The notes under the pieces: model-generated | Seen by the model: only the letters and a program-made list of their open reading frames with translations | The model's database searches: none | What the model was told of the DNA's origin: nothing | Translations under genes and position numbers: made by a program | Assembly: GCF_020520425.1 (NCBI RefSeq) | Contig: NC_079491.1 | Location: forward strand, 186,001-250,000 | Source of the DNA: Spinacia oleracea | Lineage: Eukaryota; Streptophyta; Magnoliopsida; Caryophyllales; Amaranthaceae | DNA length: 64,000 bases | Direction: 5' to 3' | In this document: one piece after another, positions 51,242 to 62,432 of the stretch | Numbering within the stretch: position 1 is the first letter of the stretch | Layout of the letters: the number at the start of each line of letters is the position of its first letter

Positions 51242-54212
51242 TGTAATCCCCCGTAAATTTATAAATTTTATTAATATATTTTAACGTATATTATTTATAT
51301 TTAAATAGAATTTATGAATTTTAAGTAATAAATATATAATTAACGTATATTTATTTTATTTTAAGTATGTTCTAAATATTTAACGATTTTTGAACTTTAT
51401 TATATTTATATATCAAATGTATATTTAATTTTATTTAAATATATTCTAAATATTTTAACGGTTTGTGCAATCAAAAATAATGTTTGAATTTTAAGTTGAA
51501 AAGAATTCGAATTACGAAAATCGATTGAATTTAGAAAACGATCTCATTCGGTTTTAAATTCAAATCCTAAAACTAATATCCTAAGTCTAGCCCAAATGGG
51601 TAAAGCCCAATAGTATAAACCAATAAACCCATACTCCCTTCCTCTCATTCAACTTCACGTGAAAACTAAAACAAAGCAAAAACCTCCTTCTCTGTTCTTC
51701 CTCCTTCACGTTCGTTTGCTCCTCCTTGCGCAGCCACCACCTCACCACCGTCGGACGCCGCCTCCGTCGCTGGTAACCTCCTTCTTCTTCGTCGTCCTTC
51801 TCCTTCCTCTCCTTCTCTGTTTCTTCTTCATCCCCGTTTTTCTCCCCTCCTCAAGCTTCTGTTTTTCCTTGCACAGCCGCCGCGGCCCAGCTGCGACCAC
51901 CAAGCCAACCGCACCGCACCACCTGCACCTTCGCCGTGGCCCTGCCCATTCGGCTTGCTCGTCCCTCCTTCCTCCTCCACGCAAGCACAGCATTCTCTTG
52001 TTTCGGTTTGTTTGCGGCAGCCACCACCACCGCACGCACCACCAGGCCTGACAACCTCCGCAAGCCGCCGCCTTGCCGCCGCCGTGATCTATCCGCCGAC
52101 CAACCCTTCCCTCTTCTCTTTTTGGTTATTTCTTAAACCCTAAGTAACTAATTATTTTAATTTTGTTTATTAAATTAATTTATGTTTCTTGAATTAAATT
52201 TATGATTTTTATGATTAAGTTATGAAATTTCAGATTATATGTTGTTGAAACTAATTTAATTATTTTCAGATTTGTTAATTACGTTAAGTTAGGGTTTTAA
52301 TGGAGTTTTAATAATTTAATTCATGTTTCTTGAATATAAATTATAAGCTTTTATGATTAAGTTAGATTTTCAGATTACATACTATGCTTAATTAATAATT
52401 TAATTTTCAGATTACATAATTGAATTGAAAAAAGAGTTTTTAATTATTAAAGTGTGAATTTTTAAGGTTTTTAATGATTAAATCATAATAGAATGACTAT
52501 ATATTATTAAAGCTATTATTTTTACGATTTTAAGAACGTTGATTATGTTTTGTGGACGTTTGAAATTATTCTATATTGCTGGAAATTTTAAAAGGGATGT
52601 TTTATTGGAGTTTAGAACGTTTTGGGATCATTAGTTTAATAGTTATTATGCTTGGAGATTATGTAATTAAGTTTCGATATTGGGGAATGTTCTAAATAGG
52701 TTTAGGATGTATTTAGAATACGTTAGTGTTGCTGTAAATTATTAGGAATTGATTTGGGTACGTTTCTTGATTGTTTTAGGCGGAGAATTCTCTCTAGGCG
52801 ACTTTTGAAAGTGTTAAAGTGGCCTATCAGTTTGTTTACACAAGGTACGTACATACCTGTGTGCTTGGAATGAGTGTGATTTGTTGAAACCATATTGAAA
52901 TGATTCATGAACTTCGTTATGTCGAAGTGATTAAGGAACTTGGTTATGTTGAAATTGTTGATGAACTAGGTTATGTTGAAAGTGCATGTTTAATATTGTT
53001 GGATGGACATGTTAAGCATATATATTTCGTTATGAGAATTATAGCATGTTGGTATGGATGATTGATGCGAACATGTTGGTTGGGAACATTAGATTATTAT
53101 TTATATATATTGATTCAGATTGATTGTTTATTGTTCCCTTTTAGCTTTTCACTACTTTATAAGGGCCGAGGACCTTGTTTAGTAAGTTGAAACCTTATAC
53201 CCATATAGAGGGGTTGATCAGTATTAAAGGAAAGGTTGAATTAATTGGAATAAGTCTTGTGTGACATCTCTGTGATCACTTGCTTAATTCAAAGATAAAA
53301 GAAGTTGTGTTTACTTGTTGAATATAATATTTATGTTTGATGAGTCATAACCAAGTATTAAAAGTTAAGTCATGTAAAGTGAACATGAGTAGCAATAGCT
53401 TTAGACTGTGCACGTCTAAAGTGTCGGACAATCAGGAGTTGGGGTCATGGGTCGCCTATGGCTTTTTCTGGGGCCGGATTGATCACCGGTTCTATTTTAT
53501 TCAAAAGTCCCTCGATATCGCAGGTCATTGGGGTTTACGGAGTCGCGCCCGTACCTCGTCTTCCTTAGTGAAGAAGAAGTTTCTAGTAGACAACTCAGTC
53601 CATTGACTATTTCAATTAAAATAATGTTAATGATACAAAGGTCTAGTTCAGTCAAATATAGTCTTCAAGTCAACATATCTTGATTATCCTTGCTTATGTT
53701 TTATTTAGTACCATGTTAGGATTGTTCGTTTAATAGAATCATGTTAGGATTATTATCGATTTAGTATGTAGTACTCAGCTTTGCTGATTACGTGCTTTTG
53801 CTTGTGCATGTTGATCATGGCTATGCCTTATTGATCCTGTGATGACCCAATCTTTGGTGAGCAGTCTCTAAGGATCAATAAGCATTGTCCATCTGCAGGT
53901 TTGAAGATGTTGCATCATTGGGATCGGGAATAGAGAGCTTGTATTTAGTTTTGATTTGCTAAGTTGACTTGGGTTTGTTAATTGGGACTTTAAACTTGTC
54001 GTACTATTTATATTTCCTTATTTTTTGTTGGATGATTTTTGGGACTAAACCTGTAATCGATTATTTATAAACCTACAGTTAGTTTTATGTTTTCCGCTGC
54101 AAAATTCTGAATAAGCCGTTACGTTTTCACACGGGCGATAATGCCTTGATAATTCTCTACGTTTTATATTAAAAGATTATTTTAGAAAAGAGAGAATTGT
54201 CGGGGTGTTACA
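51242..54212 (+). repeat. 3' LTR of element F
   Basis: 2971 bp. It matches the 5' LTR apart from one GAA repeat unit (near 53573 versus 46923). Followed by the TGGTG duplication. Confidence 0.95.
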
Positions 54213-55825
54213 TGGTGGTAGCCTGAAAAGGCATCCATGAAGCTGAGCAGTGCATGGCCGCTGGTGGAGTCAACCAATTGATCTATCCTTGGCAGGGGAT
54301 AGCAGTCTTTGGGGCAGGCTCGGTTCAGATCTGTGAAATCCACGCACATTCGCCAGGAGCCGTTCGCTTTTTTGACCATCACCACGTTGGCCAGCCATTT
54401 CGGATACATGCATGGTTCGATGAATCCGGCCTCCTGCAACTTTTTCACCTCCTCGGCGATGGCTTTGTTTTTCTCCGAGGAGTAGTTCCTCTTTTTTTGC
54501 TTGATTGGCCGAGCTTCAGCGTTGACGTCCAGCTTGTGACAAATCAGCTTCGGATTTATCCCTGGCATATCTGCTGCTGACCATGCAAAGATGTCTTTGT
54601 GATCCCTGAGTAGTTGGATCAAATCGATTCGGAGCCCCGAGCTTAGGCCCTTGCCTATTCGGACGCTCCTATCTGAATTATCTTCGAGGAAGATATCCTC
54701 CATTTCTTGATCTGGTTCAGGAGATAGGGTTTCGGGGCGGGCATCAACTTCTGCGGGAGATAGGCTGCTCGTGCTTGCTCTTCTCCTTTTTGCCTCGCTT
54801 TCCTCTCCTGTAGCTCCTTTTTCTTCCTCGGGGCCGTCCCCTAGCTTGGGTTTTCGGACAGCAGTGTGGCAGGTTCTTCTTGCGACCTCTTGATCGCCTC
54901 TAATCCGCTCGGCGAACCCTGCGTCCGAAACGTATATCATCAGCTGATGGTATGTGGAGGGGACTGCTTGCATCTTGTGGATCATGGTTCTTCCCATGAT
55001 TACGTTGTATACGGAATCGCAATCCATCACCAAAAATTCGTCCCGAAGGGTTTTTGCTGCTTGGCCTTCACCCACCGTGACTGGCAGGGTGATTTTTCCT
55101 CGGGGGATAGTTGCGGATCCGTTGAATCCGATCAGAGGATAACTGACTTTCGTCAGTGCTTCCTCTGATTCTTCGAGGATCAGCTGTTCGAAGCAGTTTC
55201 TGAAGATGATATTGACGGCACTTCCTCCGTCGACTAATACCCGATGTACGTTGTGGTTATTGAGGTCCATGGAAATGACTAGAGGATCGTCATGTTTGTA
55301 CTGGACTCCGAAACAATCATCAGCAGTGAAGGTCATGTTCGGGGGGTGTGGATGGTTGTCTCCCACCGCGCTGAAGTTGACCCGATGGGAGAGGGCTCTT
55401 AGGTGTTTCTTGCTGGCCTGGCCAGACTTCTGCCCCCCGAACACCACCAGGATGTCGTTTTTCTTGTGTCCTGTTGCTTCGTAGACCCTCTTCTGGGGTT
55501 GCTCATGTTGTTTGCCACTGGCGGCCTTTTCTTTTTCCTCCCTTCGGTCTAACAAGTACTGTTTCAGGTAGCCTCGGCGAACGAGGTCCTCAATGTTGTC
55601 TTTCAGCGAGTTGCATTCTTCGGTGTGGTGGCCGAAGTCATCATGAAACTCGCACCACTTGTTCTTGTTTCTCCGAGCTGGGTTGGACTTGAGCTTCCCC
55701 GGTAGTTTCCACTTTTCATCATTTCTGTTGAGGCTAAAGATCTCTTTTCGGGGCAGAGCTAGTGGAGTGTAGTTAGTGTATTTGGGTTGAAGTTCACCCC
55801 TTCTCCCGTCTTTCTTCGGGCTCAT
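54213..55825 (-). CDS. gag end, protease and RT fingers of Tat element D
   Basis: On the minus strand: the gag C-terminus with a Tat-type zinc motif ('CEFHDDFGHHTEEC', about residue 48), then protease ('HRVLVDGGSAVNIIF', with DGGS where many have DSG/DTG), a linker ('MIHKMQAVPSTYHQ') and the start of RT ('WLANVVMVKKANGSWRMCVD', 'ACPKDCYPLPRIDQL', 'SFMDAFSGYH'). Element F interrupts it there; RT resumes at 44588. No internal stop. The frame differs by one base from the gag piece upstream. Confidence 0.9.
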
Positions 55826-55836
55826 CTCTCTAGCTC

Positions 55837-57177
55837 CTACTTTCTCCTTCCTTTCCTTGAGCCGCCCTCGGGCTTGCTCTGGGTATTCTTTGTGTCTCTC
55901 GGATCCGACGATCTTTTCAATCTTGCAGCGGCCTTGTTGAACTCTTCGGTTCTGATGAACGCATCAGCCATTTGGAGCACGTCAGCTATTCTGGAGGGGT
56001 TCTTCATTGAGAGTTCGTCACGGAACTTCCCTTCCTGGAGCGCGTGCTTCAAGGCGAAGATGGCCACGTCTGGCTGCAAGTTTGGTATGTTTGTTGATTC
56101 CTTCATGAATCTGGCCATGAATTCTCTTAGACTTTCGTCTCTTTCTTGTTGGATTGAGGTCAGTTCCGCTGTGGTTCGCTCGGGGCGATTGTTGCTCACG
56201 AACTGTGTGCAGAATCTCTTTTTCAGCTTTTTCCAGCTCTTGATCGATCCCTTCGGCAGCGATCTAAACCACTCTCCCGCCACTCCGGTTAGCGTGGTTG
56301 GGAAATATTTACACCAACATGCTTCGGAGTAGGGACTCAAGAACATTTGCTGTTCGTAGGAGATGACATGATCCCTCGGATCTGTGATTCCGCTGTAGGT
56401 TAGGTGTGCTGGCAGTCTTACCTTCGGTATTTCTTCCATGATCAGCTCGTCCGAGAAAGGGGATGACGTGGGAGTCATGATTCTTTTCCCGAGTCTAGCC
56501 CTGATGCCTTCGTTTGCCGAGGTTCTGTGATTAGAACGTTCGGGCGTATGATGGGGGCTAGGGGTTCGATCATGCCTCCTGTCTCTTCTTCTTTCTCGGC
56601 TACTAACCTCGGGTCGTTCGCCAGATCTGCTTGGTTCGCCTACCCCGAGCCTCGTATGGATCGAAGGTCTTAACCTCGAGTGGACCGAGGGCCTCAACCT
56701 GCTGAGCACCGAGCTTCGGACCCGAGTGTCACGAGTAGTCGATTCGCTTTGGAGAGCTGTTGGAGTAGGCGACGGTTTTGCAAACCAATCTGGTTGTTGT
56801 TGTGCCCTTTTTTGGGTGTCCCACGTGCTTTCCATCCATCTCGACGTCAGGTGTGTTCCTGTCAAGGGGAGGAGCTCTCTTTCGGGTCTGGACACTTCTA
56901 CACTGGGCTGTTCGTTCAGCCTTCGCCTGGTCCTCCTCTCCTCTCTGCGGTCTTTAGCCAATCCTTGCTGCTTCTCATTGAAGAGGAAGTTTTGCATGAT
57001 GGTCATGGCCGCAGTGAGCTCTTCCCTAGTTGGAATCGGAGGTCCTGCGTTTGTGGCGGTCGTAGCTCTGCTTGGTTGTGACCTCGCCATCGATCGAGGG
57101 TGCTCCTCTTGGTCAGATTCTGAATCTGACCGCACCATCATATCGTCATCATTGTTGTTAGTAACATCATTAACCAT
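55837..57177 (-). pseudogene. gag of Tat element D
   Basis: The start 'MVNDVTNNNDDDMMVRSDSE' at 57177 is the first ATG after the primer-binding site; the open frame extends back into the LTR but cannot start there usefully. Arg/Ser-rich N-terminal half, then the gag core ('YSGITDPRDHVISYEQQMFL', 'EWFRSLPKGSIKSWKKLKKR', 'DESLREFMARFMKES'). It ends at a TAG reached after a one-base shift near 55850. The family sequence, including the zinc motif, continues in the next frame at 55825. The shift could be a mutation or, less likely, a programmed site. Confidence 0.85.
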
Positions 57178-57224
57178 TTTCGCGGAAAGAGGTGGTTGAT
57201 GTCTTTCAAAGGCTTTGAAGTGTT

Positions 57225-57244
57225 CTTCCCCACAGACGGCGCCA
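57225..57244 (-). other. Primer-binding site of element D
   Basis: The minus strand reads TGGCGCCGTCTGTGGGGAAG, 3 bp after the LTR. Same type as in element C, which ties both to the Tat lineage. Confidence 0.87.
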
Positions 57245-57247
57245 AAT

Positions 57248-57673
57248 TGTTCCGGTGTTGTAAAGATGGAAACAATGGGCTTCGTATGAAGGTCCTTTCG
57301 TATGTGTTGAAGATCTTGCTTGTTTGAATGAGTGGAGTCCGAATTCACCTGCACAAGAGCAAAGTTACTAGCCTCGGGGGTGTTTCCGAGGAAAGCCCCT
57401 CCTATGCCTAAGTAAGAACGATGCTCGGATTCTAGAGAGAAGTTCTCTAGAAGAGTAGTCTTAAGGCGATAAATTGGGCGTACCTTGAGGTGTGAGCATT
57501 GGCGGCCTATTTATAGTGTTTGCATAATAAATGCCCATAGGTCATTTATTGCTTTTGGGCCTTGGGCCTTGATGGATGGCTGACTAGCCATTGGTAGGTT
57601 TGATGCTGTTTGTTTAGAGCCATTGGGCTTTGGACTTAGTGGCCCAATTGAGAATCAATTGGGAGCCCAAACA
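57248..57673 (-). repeat. 5' LTR of Tat element D
   Basis: 426 bp. On the minus strand it starts TGTTTGGGCTCCC and ends ACACCGGAACA. TATA-type CTATAAATAG (complement of 57507-57516). Flanked by CTAGA and the end of host intron 3. Confidence 0.93.
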
Positions 57674-57711
57674 CTAGACATAACTAATTGAGTTCTTGAT
57701 CCTTGTATCAG

Positions 57712-58744
57712 ACTTCTGCAGGAGCTTCTGTGCTTACAGACTTGGTATTTTGGTGTGTATTGGTGCCAACAATGGCTGGAAAACAGTTTGAGCTCACCTT
57801 GGTCAGTGCTTTATTACAGTTAAGCTATTGTAGGTGTAGAACGTTGCAAAAACTTGCATTCTGTACTTTGACACAAACATCTAACATACAACCATAAGTT
57901 TCATGAAATCCAATATCAGCAATGTTGCGTTTCTACATGGTTCTGAAAATTAGAGATTAGTCTAGAGTGCGCTTTCGCTTATAATGGTGACTGCTAACAA
58001 CATCTAATATTCCTGCAGTTGATACTTGATAGGATTCATTCACTCACTGAATGCAGTCTTCCTGGTCATTGATTCCCTTCTTAATGCCATTGTAAGTTAA
58101 AAAATCTCCCTAATATTGGTGTTCATGCCTGCTTATATATATAGATTAGCTGATGTTTTTACTGTATCTTTCAGCCGTTTAAATGGTTTGGGTTTCTCTA
58201 CTTTATACTTTGGAGCACCGCATACACCACATTCCAGTGGATTATTCATGCCTGTGGTGTCACATGGTAATCTCATTTTTCGTAAATAATCACCATCATC
58301 ATCATCTTTCTCAATTCACACTTTCACAGGTTATTTAATTAACAGCAGAGTTTGAGTTTGATGCAGGTGGCCTTATCCCTTTCTAGACCTCTCAACCCCG
58401 TGGGCACCTCTATGGTAAATCAAGCAGATTCTCTTCTCTAATAACTTACTGTTTTGGACATTCCCTGATAAAAGATTATACATGACTGCAGGTATTTCGC
58501 ATTGGCTGTTGTCCATGTTCCTTGTTATGCAGTATACATAATGCTGGTGAAAGGAAAAGACTCGATTTTTTCTAAGCTGTTCCCTAGAGCATTTGTGAGG
58601 TCATATTAACTTGCCTAATTACGCGTAATATAAATCTTATTGCTAGTAAACGAGATATAAAATTCTCTATCAAGTTTTCATAAACAAATGTTGTGTTACA
58701 GATCAGATCAACGGCTGATATCACAGCACCAGAAAGCAGCCTGA
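57712..58744 (+). pseudogene. Host membrane-protein gene, exons 4-8
   Basis: Exon 4 57712-57801 ('TSAGASVLTDLVFWCVLVPT'), exon 5 58019-58091, exon 6 58175-58266 ('PFKWFGFLYFILWSTAYTTF', 'QWIIHACGVTW'), exon 7 58367-58414 ('WPYPFLDLSTPWAPLW') and exon 8 58492-58609 ('YFALAVVHVPCYAVYIMLVK', stop TAA 58607). All have GT..AG and matching phases except exon 5. That exon begins TTGATAC followed by TTGATAG, a 7-bp near-duplication. Without it the exon is 66 bp and reads 'LIGFIHSLNAVFLVIDSLLN' in frame. With it, all three phases hit a stop or a wrong frame. Skipping exon 5 keeps the frame (phases 0/0). An optional splice 58599 to 58702 would replace the last residues and end at 58744. Confidence 0.8.
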
Positions 58745-59236
58745 GTCCTGAGGCAGTATGAAACAGGAGAATAACTGAATTCGGATGTTGCCAACATTTC
58801 ATCAAACGTCCGACTTACCTAACTGCAAGTTGTGTGGAAGCATTACAGTTTGTATTTACTAGTTTCTAGTCAACTGTGTTTAACTATATAATTATAAATC
58901 AACTTGATCTAAAATTTTCGTTATGGCACTTGTTCATATTGGCAATCAACACCTGAATTTTACTTGGGTGTACATAGAAATAAGGTAACCGGGGTGTGTG
59001 CAAGGAAATGGAAAGCATCTTTACTCTGAAGTCTGAACGAAACTATGATTTGAACATGAAATTATTTATAAAGAAAATGACATACTTATCAAGTATTGAG
59101 CACACAGCAAACCTTGATACTTGAAAAAACAACTTCAGACTACAATTATCAATTACTACAACTAATACATACCGATGTAAAGTACACTAGATTGGAAGAT
59201 GATGAAGTTTGATTCATTAATTGTTGAACCTTGCAG

Positions 59237-59354
59237 GTATCTGGTTTTAGCTGTATGTCACATTTCTTGTTACGGAATGTATGCATTAATCGTGAAGCTC
59301 AAGGATTCGGTCTTCTCCAAATTGTTTCCACATTCTTACATTAGATCAGATTAG
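59237..59354 (+). CDS. Second candidate terminal exon of the host membrane-protein gene
   Basis: Acceptor CTTGCAG|GTATCTGG, then 'YLVLAVCHISCYGMYALIVK' and 'LKDSVFSKLFPHSYIRSD', TAG at 59352-59354. It is homologous to exon 8 ('YFALAVVHVPCYAVYIMLVK', 'GKDSIFSKLFPRAFVR') and has the same entry phase, completing a Trp codon begun in exon 7. It lies 0.63 kb downstream of exon 8's stop. It could be an alternative last exon or the leftover end of a tandemly duplicated gene. Confidence 0.78.
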
Positions 59355-61010
59355 TTAAAAGTACTCAAAACTGTGATTAAATTGTTAAGGATTGGTTATG
59401 TCAAGATTCTCAAGAAATATGTACATGGGGTTCAATTACTCTATTATTAAGGATTCACAATGATCATCAGCTTTTTGGTCTCTATGATCAGTTTTTTGGT
59501 TTTAAATAATTTACGAGGAAAAATAAGTGAAAATCAAGTGAACAAAACGAACTCTTAATCAACTTTTTGCTATTCCTATACAATAACCAGAACCTCGGCA
59601 TAACACAAATAACCTCTACTTCCATAAACTAGAGGTTGATAGAGAAAGATGAGACGTTCCTTCTTTTGAAAGGGAAATAATAACATGTGTCACACATGTA
59701 ACGTGACAGAATTCCAGCGCATCCCTATTCTATAAGGGAGCTCATGAAGTTATTTTAGTAATTGACTTTTTGGTGTTCCTTATAGAATAGTCCATGATAA
59801 CCTTGGTTAATTAACAATTTATTTAATTAATATCCCTACGATAATTACAAAGTTTAAATTACTATCGTATTAATTATTTAATGCAATAAAATAAGGAAAA
59901 AATGAGCGTTTAAGTTGAAAACCACTCACTTATAATTACATTTAATTGTTTAAAAATAATGACCTTGACCCGTATCCGGGAGTAAACTCGTCATGGATTT
60001 TAATCGATCGGGTAATTATCTGATCCAAATTTGACTATAATTCGAAATTACCTGCTACAAAATCGGCTTAAACCTGACTATATAAGAGCTGCACCTGAAA
60101 TTGGACCCTTGCGAATATGACTCTACAAAAACCCCGCCACGGCATGACTCGACCAACACAAAACCAACTTGAACGTGGGTGATAAAGTGACTCGACACGA
60201 CATGAACGGATCATGACCCAAGAGCCGGAATGACCTGAACTTGGACCCGACTCTAGTATCATGGGTCCTATTCCTTGTTATCCCCATTTATTTTATTTAC
60301 CTTGGTTTAAGTTTAAAAACTAAACCCCCATGGCCCCATCATTTAGGAAAAAACACTAAACATATCAACTCTCTTTTAAGCCCCGTCTTAAAAATCGAAC
60401 CCCTATCTTAGGAAGAAACCCTAAAACTATCAACTCTCTTCAAGCGATTGTTCAACTTGAAGAGCGATTGTTCAACTCTCTTCAGGCAGTTACTCGCTTC
60501 AAGCCTTCTGTAAGTCTTCTAGTCTAGGGTTGAAGTTTAAAATTCTGTTGTTCTTGTCACCTGCGTTTAATTGTACTGGAAGTTTCTTACTCTTAAGACT
60601 GTTACTCAAATTTAGGTACAAGAATTTGATACGAGTGTAGGTTCGAAATTCTGTGTGCAACCGAACTGAATGGGTGCTTATGTCTGTTTCATACTGATCT
60701 AATACTCGTATTTGCCTGTCTAGCTGCTGAATCATGCATACTGTTAGTCACTGGAGATTAGGGTGGAGATAGTGATGGTCATTTGTGTTATTTGTGTTAT
60801 TTGTGTAAGAATGAGCCCTTGTACAAGCTTTACATATGGGGTACTTCATTTTTGTGGGAGTTGGTTACTTGGATTTTAGCCACTGGTTGTTTAGGTTTTA
60901 TGTTATTTGACTTGTTTTGTGCCTTGTACAGGTATATTTGGTTTTGGAATGTACAAATAATGACTATGGTTTTTATTGTATTGTGATTGTTGGTTGCTAT
61001 TATGTTTTCA
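59355..61010. other. Intergenic region
   Basis: AT-rich, with a GC-richer stretch at about 59940-60270 that repeats the motif GACCCGA/TGACTCGAC many times. A short direct repeat (AGCGATTGTTCAACT, near 60443 and 60463) lies in what may be the leader of the next gene. No supported coding sequence. Confidence 0.6.
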
Positions 61011-61022
61011 GTGGGAAATAAT

Positions 61023-62432
61023 ATGGCGAACAAAAAGACTAAGTGTGTATGCAATGTTCAAATTTTCAAAGGAATTGGTTTAGAGGAAAACATAAGTGTA
61101 TTTGCATCGTCGAATTTCTATCCACTTTTGGCTGCTTCAGTGGATTTAATGAAAGCTGGACAAAAATTGAGAGAAATTTCAAATACACTCGTTTTGCATT
61201 TATGCAAAAACTACTTCGAGGAGGAAAACAAATTTTATATAAATGATAGAACTTCCATATCTTTTTGTGCCCGCGAAGTATCTGAGGTTCTAGGTGGTAT
61301 TACGTGCACTGGAGCAGTTGTAAGTGAGGTAAAAGATAATAAGTTTCCTGAATATGTCGAGAATCTTAAAAAACTATACTCCACAGAGGTAATCGGAAAA
61401 GAGAAAACAAGTAATGAGGATCGAACAACAACAAACTTTGGGAAGACAAAAAGAGAACTAAGCAACAAGTCTTTGAAGAATATTTTGAGGTCTATGGTGT
61501 TGGATACTGAGGAAAAGAAGATTCAATACAAGACTTTACTTCTTTGTTACGTGGTTGATAAGCTGTTGATGCCCTCAAGTGACACATCTTTTGTGAGGAG
61601 TTCCATCTTTGGGTTGGTTCAAGATTTGGAAAAATTCGAAAACACAAATTGGGCTCAAACCGCCTTGAATGCCATTTGTGAAGCAGCAGTAAAAGCAAAA
61701 TTGACCTACAGTGGTCCCGGTCCAGTTTTGGAGGTTTCTCTCTAATCGTTTTTCCTAATATCATTTTTTCATGGTGTTCGTTCTAACTATGTTTCTTCTG
61801 TTTCTTCTAACTGTGTTGTGCTAGGCAATGCTGTATGAAAGAGTAGAAAAATTGCGACCGAAATTGGTTAAAACGGGCAGTAGAAAGGAGGCTAAAGACC
61901 TTCCTGCAGTCCTTAGGTACAAAGGGGCAAGGTTTACAGATACGAGTTTGGTTGAAAAGTTTGAATCTTTGACTCAAACTGATGTAAGTAACTTCTTCCT
62001 CACAACCCTTGAATCTTTCCTAATCTTACCAATCTTAGTAGTGATTTTTTCTATTGTTTAGGTTAAAATTTGCCCACATTGTGAACGTATGTCGGGAGAT
62101 GATGAACGTAATTCTGTGGGTGTTGATCTTGCTCATGCTCAATTTACTCCTTTTTTCTGCCAAGAGATGACTGCGGATACTCTTCTTAGCCTCTTGATTG
62201 AAGACGCAAAGAACACGTCTGAAGAGTTGCGAGTGTATATGGAATCACTTGATAAGGAAGAACTGTTGGAAAGTCTGAAGAAAAAACTGACGGTAAATAT
62301 TACTTATTCTCTTTTTATGTGATAATATGAATTGAAATGTTATGTGACCTCTCACTTAATTTGTTGAAACAACAGGGCAACCAATTTTCATCTAATTGGG
62401 AATTGTTTCAATCCATTTATTGTGATTTGTGA
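61023..62432 (+). CDS. Host gene of unknown function, four predicted exons
   Basis: The start 'MANKKTKCVCNVQIFKGIGL' is chosen because an acceptor-like TTTTCAG ends at 61010, just before it, implying a 5' UTR intron. Coding exons: 61023-61734, 61825-61983, 62062-62292 and 62376-62432, with in-phase GT..AG joins. 'KTLLLCYVVDKLLMPSSDT' followed by 'FENTNWAQTALNAICEAAVK' resembles the helical domain found in plant mobile-domain and transposon-associated Ulp1-type proteins (weak, from memory). The third exon has 'KICPHCERM'. In the last exon the joined frame stops quickly, while a better open frame ('GNCFNPFIVICETGVNLQPS', on to 62709) is one base off. The gene's end is therefore uncertain: a frameshift, or a missed splice site. 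It may be a domesticated or captured transposon gene. Confidence 0.55.

Larger units (their letters stand above)
44594..54212 (+). mobile_element. Non-autonomous Tekay element F (pol deleted), 9.6 kb
   Basis: LTRs 44594-47567 and 51242-54212 differ only by one GAA copy by eye, with target duplication TGGTG at 44589-44593 and 54213-54217. The internal region is only about 3.7 kb: intact primer-binding site, acidic pre-gag ORF, a gag ORF, a junction replacing the gag end and all of pol, and the double hairpin-polypurine module. It is the youngest insertion visible and must have used enzymes from another element. Confidence 0.95.
24567..57673 (-). mobile_element. Tat-lineage gypsy element D, split by two nested Tekay elements
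   Basis: LTRs 57248-57673 (5', minus) and 24567-24992 (3') are 426 bp each with five substitutions. The target duplication CTAGA lies at 24562-24566 and 57674-57678. Reading on the minus strand: LTR, primer-binding site, gag, protease-RT, [F], rest of RT-RNase H-integrase, [E], end of integrase, minisatellite, antisense gene (plus strand), polypurine tract, LTR. Without E and F the element is about 11.6 kb, a normal Tat size. Apart from the insertions and one gag frameshift the coding sequence is open. Confidence 0.93.
24526..57711 (+). other. 33,186-bp intron 3 of the host membrane-protein gene
   Basis: Donor GTAAGTTTG at 24526 and acceptor ATCAG|ACTTCTGC at 57711. Flanking exons join in phase 0 ('IIYQ' then 'TSAGASVLTDL'). 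Removing element D (24567-57673) and one copy of its CTAGA duplication leaves an intron of about 74 bp, a usual plant size. Element D, with E and F nested inside, accounts for all the growth. Confidence 0.87.

Noticed and set aside
60068-60262. Minus-strand 64-aa frame
   Set aside because: Lies in a repeated GACCCGA-type stretch; no start context, homology or splice support.
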